Below the pieces are notes generated by a model. The model was not told where the DNA came from. It ran no database searches and saw only the letters and a program-made list of their open reading frames with translations. A program made the translations under genes and the position numbers. Positions 35,507-45,400 of a DNA stretch of 51,599 nucleotides are shown here, piece after piece. Positions within the stretch are counted from its first letter, which is position 1. Each line of letters begins with the position of its first letter. Source of the DNA: Pectobacterium fontis (GTDB lineage Bacteria; Pseudomonadota; Gammaproteobacteria; Enterobacterales; Enterobacteriaceae); assembly GCF_000803215.1 (NCBI RefSeq), contig NZ_JSXC01000060.1, forward strand, positions 1 through 51,599. The letters are read 5' to 3'.

Positions 35507-38500
35507 AGCCGTTGAGCGTTGCGCAGCGCGGGCTGTGGCTAGGCCATGCTCTGAACGATGATAAGGCGACGTTCAACACGGCGGAGTGCATCGCGTTTGA
35601 TGGCAAAGTCGATAGTGAAGCCATGCTGAGCGCGATCCGTCAGGCGGTGATGGAATGTGAATGCCTGTACTGCCAGTTTGTTGAGGTTGCCGGGGAACAG
35701 GCTGACCAGCCGGACGTGGGGTTTGTCGCTTCCCTGTTACCGGTGCCCGTCGGCGTGCTGCCGATTAGAGAACTGCTCCCCGCACCGATGACGGATGAAG
35801 AGCACACCATACGCCAGTGGGCGCGTGAAGAAATCGCCCAGCCGCTGGATTTGCTGAACGGATTACCCTGCCGCTTTGCGCTGTTATGTGGTGAAAAGCG
35901 CGATTTTCTCTACAGTTGTGTTCACCACATTGCGCTGGATGGTTTTGGCACCACCATGCTGTTTCAACGCATCGCCCAGATCTACAGCGCGTTGACGGCA
36001 GGGCAACCTACGCCGATGGCCGAGTTTGGTTCGTTCAGCGAGGTGCTGGAAGAAGAGCGGCAGCGCGATGCCAGCGGGCAAACGGCACAGGCGCGTGATT
36101 TCTGGCTGGAAACGCTGAATGCGATGCCGGAACCCGCCAGCTTTAGCGAAAAGAAAGCCCCGATTGCGGCGCGTTTTTTGCGCCAGAGCAGCGTGCTGCC
36201 TGCGGATCTCTGGCAGCCGCTGACGGCGCTGTGTGCAGGCAACAAAATTAGCTGGCCGGATCTGTTTTTAGCGATGCTGGCGACGCACCTCAAGCTGGTG
36301 TCCGGCAGCGACCGACTAACGTTCGGGATGATGGTGATGAACCGTATTGGTTCCGCCTCGCTGACGGTGCCGAGCATGCAGATGAACATCGTGCCGCTGT
36401 GCGTTCAGGTGGATGAGCAGGCGGATTTCGTCACGCTGGCGCAACAGGTGGCTCGCACCAAACGCACGCTGCGTCGCCACCAACACTATCGCTATGAGCA
36501 TCTACGGCGCGATCTGAATCGCGTCGGCGGCGAACAGCGGCTTTTCGGCCCGCTGATCAATATCATGCCGTTCGATCATCCGCTCAACTACGGATCGCTG
36601 TCCTCCAGCACGCTGAATCTCAGCGCCGGACCGGTAGAAGATCTGACCATCGAAATTCACTTCAAACCGGACGGTACGCCGGTGCTGGATTTTGATGCCA
36701 ATCCCGCCTGTTACAGCGCGGAAGCGCTTGCCAGCCTGCAAGAAACCCTGTTTACGCTGCTACAACGCTGGCTGACACAGCCACAGCAAACCAGCGGTGA
36801 ACTACTGGGGCGCTGGCTGCGCGAAGAACGTGAGTTGGCATTGATGACCAGCCGCGAGCCGGCACCGTTCGTCGAACCGGTTCTGACGGCCATCGCCGGA
36901 CAGGCGCGTAACAACCCGCAGCATACGGCGCTGGCGCAGCGCGATCGGCAATACAGCTACCAGCAACTGCTGGATCTGAGCGGTAAAGCTGCGGCGGCGC
37001 TGCATGAGCGCGGTGTTCAGCCCGGCGAGCGCATCGGCATCATGCTGAACCGTAGCCCTGAAACCATTATTTGCCTGCTGGCCGTGATGCAGTGCGGTGC
37101 GGTTTATGTGCCGCTCGACCCTGAACAGCCGCGCGAGCGTCAGCAGCACATCATTCAGATTGCCGGATTGCGTACGATTGTGACGCAGGCTGATTACCAG
37201 CATCGCCTGGCGTCGGTCTTTTCCGGCGAGATCGTGCTGGCGGGGCATCTGCTGTCATCCAACGCACAGGTTGCCTCGCTGCCGCCTGTGGAAGCAAGCG
37301 AAGGCCGTATCGCCTACGTTATGTTTACCTCGGGATCGACCGGATTGCCGAAGGGCGTAGAGATCGGCACCCGCGCGCTGGATCACTTCATTGCGGCAGC
37401 ACGCCAGCGCTATGGTCTGCAAGCCACGGATCGCGTGCTGCAATTTGCCCCGTTTAATTTTGATGCCAGCATCGAGGAGATCTTCGCCACGCTGACCAGC
37501 GGTGCGACGCTGGTGTTGCGCACCGATGAGATGCTGGAATCGATTCCGACCTTTGTCGAACAGGTTGCAGAACAGGCGATTACGCTGCTCGATTTGCCGA
37601 CCGCATTCTGGAACGAATGGGTGGTGGGGCTGAAAACTGGCACGCTGACCATGCCGTCTGCATTACGTGCCATTATCATCGGCGGGGAAGCGGTATACCC
37701 CGAACAACTGGCGCAGTGGCAACGCCATGCGCCGGATACATTGCGCTTAATCAACACCTATGGCCCCACCGAAACCACCGTGGTCGCGACCAGTTGCGAT
37801 CTGCAAACGCAGCCGACCGATGTGGCGCAACTGCCTATCGGCCTGCCGCTGGCTGGCGTCAATGCGCTGATTCTGGCGGCGGGCGACCGCCCCGCAGCGG
37901 AAGGGGAACTGGTGCTGCTGGGGCCAACGCTGGCGGCGGGTTACATCGGTACAGAACACGCGGCGTTTACGCAAATAGCGGTGGGCGAGCGCGATCTTCC
38001 CGCTTACCGCACGGGCGACAGAGTGCGGCTGGAGAAAGGGCAACTGCTCTACCTCGGACGTATGGATAACGAATTTAAAATCAGCGGCTACCGAATTCAG
38101 CCAGGTGAAGTTGAAGCGCATCTGCTGGCGCAACCGGACGTTGATGAAGCCTGCGTACAGGGTATTGTCTACCCCAACGGCGTGCGGCGTCTGGTGGCGT
38201 TTGTCGCCACGAAAGCGGGGGACATCGATGCGCGTGCGCTAAAACAGCGCCTGAGCAGCGTGCTGCCGCCCGCGATGATCCCCACCGATTACCGTGCCTT
38301 CCGCCAGTTGCCGAAAACCGGCTCCAATAAGGTCGACCGCAAGCGCCTGCTGGCGGAATACCATGATGACGCACCGGCACAGGCGTTAGCCAGCGAAACC
38401 GAGAACCGCGTCAGTGCCATCTGGCAGCAGATCCTCGGCGTCTCGGGGATCCAATCGCGGGATAACTTCTTTGAGTTGGGCGGTCAGTCGTTGCAAACCA

Positions 38501-38646
38501 TCCAGATCGTCAATCGTCTGGCGGCAGAATTTTCCGTCAGCATCAAGGTGTCTGATGTGTTCGATCATCCCCAGCTTAGCGAGTTCTGCCGCTATCTGGA
38601 CGACAGGCTGTCACAGGATGAAAACAGCGTAGAAATGGTGTGGTAG
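35503..38646 (+). CDS. amoF: NRPS 1: C-A-PCP module, lysine-type specificity (AmoF-like)
   Basis: A 1047-residue single-module synthetase. The condensation domain (about 1-430) opens with PLSVAQRGLWLGHAL and has VHHIALDGFG (H141-H142-D146). The adenylation domain (about 455-930) has YVMFTSGSTGLPKGVEI (about 605), FDASIEEIF, NTYGPTETTVVA, YRTGD and NKVDRK. The carrier domain has FFELGGQSLQ (S996). Reading the GrsA-aligned pocket by eye gives D-A-E-D-I-G-T-V-V-K; acidic residues at the third and fourth positions fit a basic substrate, as in lysine codes. The C-terminal tail is acidic and ends SVEMVW, a possible docking peptide. The N-terminal C domain should join dihydroxybenzoate from EntB to lysine. 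No thioesterase follows. The symbol rests on synteny with the amonabactin operon. Confidence 0.88.
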   Translation: MKPLSVAQRGLWLGHALNDDKATFNTAECIAFDGKVDSEAMLSAIRQAVMECECLYCQFVEVAGEQADQPDVGFVASLLPVPVGVLPIRELLPAPMTDEEHTIRQWAREEIAQPLDLLNGLPCRFALLCGEKRDFLYSCVHHIALDGFGTTMLFQRIAQIYSALTAGQPTPMAEFGSFSEVLEEERQRDASGQTAQARDFWLETLNAMPEPASFSEKKAPIAARFLRQSSVLPADLWQPLTALCAGNKISWPDLFLAMLATHLKLVSGSDRLTFGMMVMNRIGSASLTVPSMQMNIVPLCVQVDEQADFVTLAQQVARTKRTLRRHQHYRYEHLRRDLNRVGGEQRLFGPLINIMPFDHPLNYGSLSSSTLNLSAGPVEDLTIEIHFKPDGTPVLDFDANPACYSAEALASLQETLFTLLQRWLTQPQQTSGELLGRWLREERELALMTSREPAPFVEPVLTAIAGQARNNPQHTALAQRDRQYSYQQLLDLSGKAAAALHERGVQPGERIGIMLNRSPETIICLLAVMQCGAVYVPLDPEQPRERQQHIIQIAGLRTIVTQADYQHRLASVFSGEIVLAGHLLSSNAQVASLPPVEASEGRIAYVMFTSGSTGLPKGVEIGTRALDHFIAAARQRYGLQATDRVLQFAPFNFDASIEEIFATLTSGATLVLRTDEMLESIPTFVEQVAEQAITLLDLPTAFWNEWVVGLKTGTLTMPSALRAIIIGGEAVYPEQLAQWQRHAPDTLRLINTYGPTETTVVATSCDLQTQPTDVAQLPIGLPLAGVNALILAAGDRPAAEGELVLLGPTLAAGYIGTEHAAFTQIAVGERDLPAYRTGDRVRLEKGQLLYLGRMDNEFKISGYRIQPGEVEAHLLAQPDVDEACVQGIVYPNGVRRLVAFVATKAGDIDARALKQRLSSVLPPAMIPTDYRAFRQLPKTGSNKVDRKRLLAEYHDDAPAQALASETENRVSAIWQQILGVSGIQSRDNFFELGGQSLQTIQIVNRLAAEFSVSIKVSDVFDHPQLSEFCRYLDDRLSQDENSVEMVW

Positions 38647-38654
38647 GGAAAATG

Positions 38655-39422
38655 ATGAACAAGGCACAACCTCTTCAGTTTGATTTCAGCGGCAAAACCG
38701 TGTGGGTGACAGGGGCGGCGAGCGGTATTGGCGCCAGCATTGCCCGCCAGTTTGTCACGCTGGGCGCGAACGTGACTGGCTTCGATCGCCAATTCCCGCA
38801 TCAAGATCACCCGTTTAATTGCGTGACGCTGGATATCAGCGAGCCGGACAGCGTGGCGGCGGTGTGTCGTCAGCAACTGGCGGAAACCGGGATCGATATT
38901 CTGGTCAACGCTGCGGGAATTCTGCGTTTGGGTGACATCGATGCGCTGAGCGTGGACGACTGGCACCAGTGTATTAACGTTAATGCCTCCGGCGTGTTTT
39001 ACCTGCTGAACGCGTTGATGCCGCATTTTAAACAGCAGCGTCGCGGCGCGATTGTTTGTGTCGGCTCCAATGCCGCACACGTTCCCCGCATGCAGATGGC
39101 GGCGTACTGCGCGTCGAAAGCCGCGCTCACCAGCCTGTCTCACTGCGCTGGATTAGAACTGGCACCTTATGGCGTACGCTGCAATCTGGTGTCACCGGGT
39201 TCGACGGATACGCCGATGCAGCGTGGTATGTGGCACAGCGCCGATGCCGAGCAGCGCACTATCGCGGGCTTTCCTCACCAGTACAAACTGGGGATCCCGT
39301 TGGGCAAGATTGCTCAACCGGAAGAGATCGCCAATACCGTGGTTTTTCTGGCTTCCGATCTGGCCAGCCACATCACTATGCAGGACATCGTGGTGGATGG
39401 CGGGGCGACGCTGACGGCCTGA
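38655..39422 (+). CDS. entA: 2,3-dihydro-2,3-dihydroxybenzoate dehydrogenase
   Basis: A 255-residue short-chain dehydrogenase (EntA/AmoA) that oxidises dihydro-dihydroxybenzoate to 2,3-dihydroxybenzoate with NAD. It shows the cofactor motif KTVWVTGAASGIGASIARQF, the LVNAAGILRLGDID segment, the catalytic Ser near GSNAAH, the YCASK active site (Tyr and Lys) and LVSPGSTDTPMQRGMW. TAGGGA lies 5 bases before the ATG at 38655; an adjacent ATG at 38652 is possible. It sits between two NRPS genes, a position I remember for amoA in Aeromonas, unlike the E. coli entCEBA order. Confidence 0.95.
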   Translation: MNKAQPLQFDFSGKTVWVTGAASGIGASIARQFVTLGANVTGFDRQFPHQDHPFNCVTLDISEPDSVAAVCRQQLAETGIDILVNAAGILRLGDIDALSVDDWHQCINVNASGVFYLLNALMPHFKQQRRGAIVCVGSNAAHVPRMQMAAYCASKAALTSLSHCAGLELAPYGVRCNLVSPGSTDTPMQRGMWHSADAEQRTIAGFPHQYKLGIPLGKIAQPEEIANTVVFLASDLASHITMQDIVVDGGATLTA

Positions 39423-39441
39423 TTTGAGAGAGTGACCAGTC

Positions 39442-42400
39442 ATGAAAGATATCGTAACGCTGTTAAAGCAGTTGGAACGGCAGGGCGTTCGTCTGGCGTT
39501 AAATGCGCAGGGGCAGTTGGTTTCCCAATCGAGCAAAGACGCGATCACGCCAGACATTGGGCGCACGATCAAAGAAAACAAAGACGCGATTGTGCGCTGC
39601 CTGACGGCGCAGCAGGCGTTTGAACGTCCGATTACGCCGCAGAATGCCACGTCTGGCCCGCTGTCGTCATCGCAAAGCGGGCTGTGGTTTATCGAACAAT
39701 ACGAAGAGCAATCACATCTCTATAATATGCCGGTCTATTTTCGCCTGACTGGCACGCTGGATGTGGCGGCGCTGGAATTTGCCTTTGACGCGTTGGCGCA
39801 GCGCCATGCCAGCCTGCGCACCCGTTTTGTTGTCAATGAACAGGGCAAGGGCGAACAGCGTATTGATGCCTACCAACCGTTTGTGATACAGCATGATGAC
39901 TTCTCAGCGCTGCCGGAAGCGGAGCGGGAAGCACGTTTGCAGCAGCAGGTGAAAGCGGAAATCAGTCGTCCGTTCGATCTCACTGCGGGCGATCTGACTC
40001 GCGTGCGGCTGGTGAAAATGAGCGAACGCGTACACATTCTGATGATCACCCAGCACCACATCATTTCCGATGGCTGGTCAGTAAAGAATATGTTCGCAGA
40101 CTTCAAGCCGGCTTTTCTGGCCTGCCAAAACTGCCAGCCTTATCCTGTTGAGCCGACGGCGCTTAACTACATCGACTACGCGCACTGGTTCAATTCCGCG
40201 TCGTTTCTGGATTACCACAACGAATTCAAGCCGTTCTGGGTTGAGCGGCTGACGGGGATCCCCGAAGTACACAGCCTGCCGCTGGATAAACCGCGTCCGG
40301 CGCACCAGAACAGCGGCGGCGAGGTGATCTTCTCCGCGATCAACAACGATCTGTGGGATAAATTCAAACGCCTGTGCCAGCGCTATAACACGTCTAATTT
40401 CATTGGCCTACATGCGGTGTTCTCTCTGCTGCTGGCGCGCATCAGCGGTGAGAAAGACATCGTGATTGGCTCGCCGCTGGCCTACCGCGAGCGGCCGGAT
40501 ATTGAAGATGTCGTCGGCTTCTTCGTCAACACCATCGTGCTGCGCACCCAATTGCAGGATAGCCAGAGCTTCGTCGATTACCTGCAATATTGCCGTGAAC
40601 AGGATCTATCGGCTTTCGATCATCAGCTTTATCGTTTTGAGGCGCTGAGCGAGACGATCGGTTCCGATCGCACCACGGCGATCAACCCGATTTTCCAGGT
40701 GATGCTGGTGTATCAGGCCAAAGTGGATTTCAACGATCTGATCCCCGGCTGTGACGCAGAAGAAGAGACCTCACCCGTGCTGCCTGCCAAGACGGACATT
40801 TCGGTCAAGGTCACGGAGCTAATGGGCGAGGTACGGCTGGACTGGCTGTTTGCCACTGCGCTGTTTGAGCGCCAAACGATCCAGTATTACGCTGACCGCT
40901 TTATTCGACTGATCGAGGCGGTGGTTGAGGCACCGGAAACCGATGTCTGGCACCTGCCGCTGATGGAAACAGAGCGCTTTGCTGCCGTGCTGGCGGAGAG
41001 TCAGCAGTTGCCGCATAGCTATCCGCAGCCACAGTTGACGGTAACTGACGTGATTGAAGCGGTCGCTCAGCGGGATCCACAGCAGCAGGCGATTGCCTTT
41101 GATGGTGTGCAGCGCACCGACTCGCTAACGTATGCCGAGCTGAACCGACAGGCCAATCAACTGGCGCACTGGCTTCACCGCCAAGGGCTGGGCGAACAGG
41201 CGCTGGTTGGCGTGCTGGCGAAACGCGATCGCTATTTTGTCATCGCGCTGCTGGCTATCTGGAAAGCGGGCGCGGCCTATGTGCCGCTGGATCCCGATTA
41301 TCCGCCGGAGCGGCTGCGTCACATCATTACCGATGCCAACCTTTCCGTCATCCTTGGTGGTGATGGACAACAACTGGCGCAGTGGTCAGCCGAACAGCGC
41401 ATCGATCTGACCGATTCCGCTACGGTAGCGCAGTGGCACCATCTGCCGGGTGATGAACCGCCCGCTATTCCGCGCCATGCCCAGCAACTCGCGCAGGTCA
41501 TCTACACCTCGGGATCGACCGGTGTGCCGAAAGGCGTGATGATCGAACACGGCTCGCTGATCAATCTGCTGGACGATCATCGCGATCGCATCGCGTTCAC
41601 GCCGCAAAGCACCATGTTCAACTGCATGTCGCTCTCGTTTGATGCCGGTAACATGACGACGCTGTTGCCGCTAAGCAGCGGCGGCACGCTGGCGTTTGGC
41701 GAACCTAACGATCGGGCGATTATGCAGGCTGAACAGGCGAGTGCGACGCACCTGATCCTGCCGACGGCGCTGATGTCGATTCTCGATCCTGAGCAGATTA
41801 AGGGTATTCAGGCGATTGGCATGGGTGGGGAAGCCTGTCCGAACGCGGTGGTGGAAAACTGGGCCGATAAGGTGGCGCTGTACAACATGTACGGGCCAAC
41901 GGAATGTACCGTCACCGCGTTGAGCACCCGCCTGCGTAAAGGCCAGCCTGTCACCATTGGTAAACCGGTTGCCCATATTCAGGCGCTGATTCTGGATACT
42001 GCCGGACAGCTATGTCCGGTGGGCGTGCCGGGCGAACTGTGTCTTGCCGGGCTGGGGCTGGCGCGTGGCTACCTCAATCAGCCGCAGATGACCGCCAGCC
42101 GCTTCGAGCACATTACGCTGAACGATGCCGCACAGGGCACCGTGACGCTGCGCATTTATCGCACGGGTGACAAAGCCAGACTGCTGAACAACGGCGACTA
42201 TGACTACAGTGGCCGTATTGATGAGCAGATCAAACTGCGTGGCTACCGTATCGAACCGGGTGAAATTGAGGCACAACTGGCGGCGGTTTGTCCGTCTCTG
42301 AAACAGGTAAAAGTGATTGTGGCGCAGGTCGGGAATCGCCCGGCGCTGGTCGCCTATGCCACGGTAAAAACGGGCAGCAGCATACCGGAGCCGGCTGCCG

Positions 42401-45400
42401 TGCTGATTGATGTCGCGAAGCACCTGCCGGAATACATGGTGCCGTTCCGGCTGATGCTACTGGAAGATATGCCGCTGACGCCAAACGGCAAGCTCAATAC
42501 CAAACAGTTGCCACCGGTGCTGGAAGCCAGCGAGGGTGACGGGGAAGCCGATAACCCGTTGGAAGCCGATGTGTTGGCGATTTGGCGCAGCGTGCTGAAT
42601 ACGCCGCTGGGCGTGGAGGATGATTTTTTCCGTTTAGGTGGTGATTCCATCCTCAGTATTCAACTGACCACCCGCCTGCGCAGTGCGGGCTATGCCTGCA
42701 CGGTGAAAGACGTTTTCGAGGCAAAAAGCGTGCGGCGTCTATGCCGTGTGCTGGCACAGAATGACGGCGATACCGGTGTTGTCGCAGAGCAGGGCACGCT
42801 GGAAGGCGAATTCGCGCTGCTGCCGATTCAGCGCTGGTTTATGGAACAGCCGCTGGCACGTCCAGAGCACTGGAATCAGGCGGCGATGATCCAACTGCCG
42901 GACGTGGACACCGAACGCCTGAGTACGATGTTGCAGGCGCTGGTGGCGCAGCATGACGCGCTGCGTCTGGCCTGTGACGCCACAGGACAACGCTATCTGA
43001 CGGATTTGACTTGCCCTGCTTTGCCAACGCTGGATTATCGTCAGCTCGGCGACGATGGCCTGCAACAGGCGTTTACCGCGTTGCAGCGTGACTTCGATCC
43101 GGCACAGGGGAACACCATGGCCTGTGCGCGGGTGCGACACCACCCGCAGGCGGATACGGCCTTGTTTCTTGCCTTCCACCATCTGGTCATCGATGCCGTA
43201 TCCTGGCGCATTCTGGTTGACGATCTCGAACGGCTCTACCTTGGCGAACCGCTACTACCGAAGACGTCGAGCTATCGCCAGTGGGGCGTGGCGCTGCATA
43301 ACTACGCTACACAGCATGCGGAACAACTGGCGTACTGGCAGGCGCAGGAAGACGGCGTGGATCAAACCGCATTGCTGGCGGCGAGAGATCCGCAAGGCCA
43401 TGCCAGCGCGGCGATTCTGACGCTGGATGCCGAAACCACCAACCAACTGGTGAATGAAGCCAACCGCGCCTTTAACACTGACGTGAGCGATCTGCTGCTG
43501 GCGGCGCTAACCCGCACGCTGAACGATCTCGGCTGGGGCGATAAAACACGTATCATGCTGGAAGGGCATGGGCGCGAAGCCATCGATCCGACGCTGGATG
43601 TCAGCCGCACCGTCGGGTGGTTTACCAGCACCTATCCGGTGTGCCTGCAAGATAAGCCTGACTGGGCTTCCCTGATTAAATCCAGTAAAGAGCAACTGCG
43701 TCAGGTGCCGGATAAAGGCGTTGGGTTTAACCCGCTGCGTTACCATCACCCACAGGGCGGCGCGCTTACGCTGTCGCCGATTGTGTTCAACTACCTTGGG
43801 CTGTCGGTTCAAACGGCTGGCGTGTGGCGTCCGGTAGAGGTCGCGCCGGGATGCTGCGTCTCGCCGGAGAATAAACCGGCGGAGATTATCAGCCTGCACG
43901 GCGGTATTACCGGCGGGCGGCTCACGTTGCGTCAGGTGGGTTGCCTCAATCAGCACGATAGCGAACGCCTGATGGTACGGCTGACGGAAAACCTGCGGGC
44001 GCTGACGGCAGCCTGTGTGGCGCAGCGACAGCAGGGAACCGTCTTTACCCCCAGCGATTTTCCGGCAGTCAGCCTGAGCCAACCGCAGCTTGACCGTTTG
44101 GCGCAGCGTTATGACATCGACACATTGTTGCCGTTGTCATCGCTCCAGCAGTCGATGCTGTATCACCGCCTGCGCTGCCCACAGGACGATGCGTATCATC
44201 TGCAAACGCCGATTCGTTATGCGCAGGCGCTGGATGTGGAAGGTTATCGTCAGGCATGGCAGCGTCAGATCCCGCGTTTTCCGGCACTGCGTGCCGCGCT
44301 GGAAAGCGAGTGTGCCCGCGTGCAGGTACTTGTGAAGCATGCAGAATTGCCTTTCCACTATCAGGATCTGATGCAGGAGGCCGATCCACAGGCGGTGATC
44401 GAACGTTATCGCCAGCAGGATTTACGTAGCGGATTTGATTTGTCGCAGCCGCCGCTGTTGCGCATTGCCTGTTTCCGCGTGAATGAGCAGGACTATCGGG
44501 TGCTGCTGAGCTGTCACCACAGCATCATTGATGGCTGGAGCGGTCCACAATTGCTGGGTGCGGTACACCGTGACTATCGAAGCCTGATGCACCGCGAAGC
44601 GCCAGCAGTTCAGGTGGATCGTGCCTATGTGGATTATGCGCTACACGCTGCGCAGCAGCAGCCCGCCGTCGCCGCGTTTTGGCAACAGCGGCAGCCGCAG
44701 TTAGCGCGAACAAACGATGTGGCTGTACTGTTTGCGGCAGCGGGGAAACGCGCCGATCTCAGTCAGCATCTGACGCAGGTCGAGCCGCAAGTCACCAGCG
44801 TGAGTCTGAATGATCAGGATCAGGCGACGTTAACCGCCTTTGCCCGTGAGGTGGGCGTCACGCACAGTATTATCGTGCAATACGCCTGGCACCGGCTGTT
44901 GGCACGCTCGACCGGTGATGCGGTCAGTATTGTCGGAAACGTGCTGTCGGGCAGAGAAAGTCCGGTGGACGGCGTAGCAAGCAGCGTGGGCCTGTACATC
45001 AATAGCCTGCCGCTGGCGTTAAGCTGGCAACAGCCGATGTCGCTGCAACAGCATCTGGTGCAGTTGCAGAATGAGCTGATGGCGATGAATCAACATGCTA
45101 CACAGTCGCTGATTGCGCTGACGGCCGGACGTTCGCGTCTGTTCAATAGCCTGTTTGTTTATGAAAATTATCCTGGCGCGCAAGCAGAGCAGGGGCAACG
45201 CGCTGACGATCCGCATCGGCTCTATCCTGAGTTTTCTGCCGCCTATGAAAAAGTTGAAATGCCGCTGAATCTGGTTGTTAGTGAACAGGCAGGCTGCATG
45301 CTGCTGCGCTTCGAGTTTGATGCGGCAGTGCTGGATAGCGCGCAGGCGCGGCGGGTGCTGATGCGCTGGCATGATGAGGTGGTCGAGTTAGTGAACAGCA

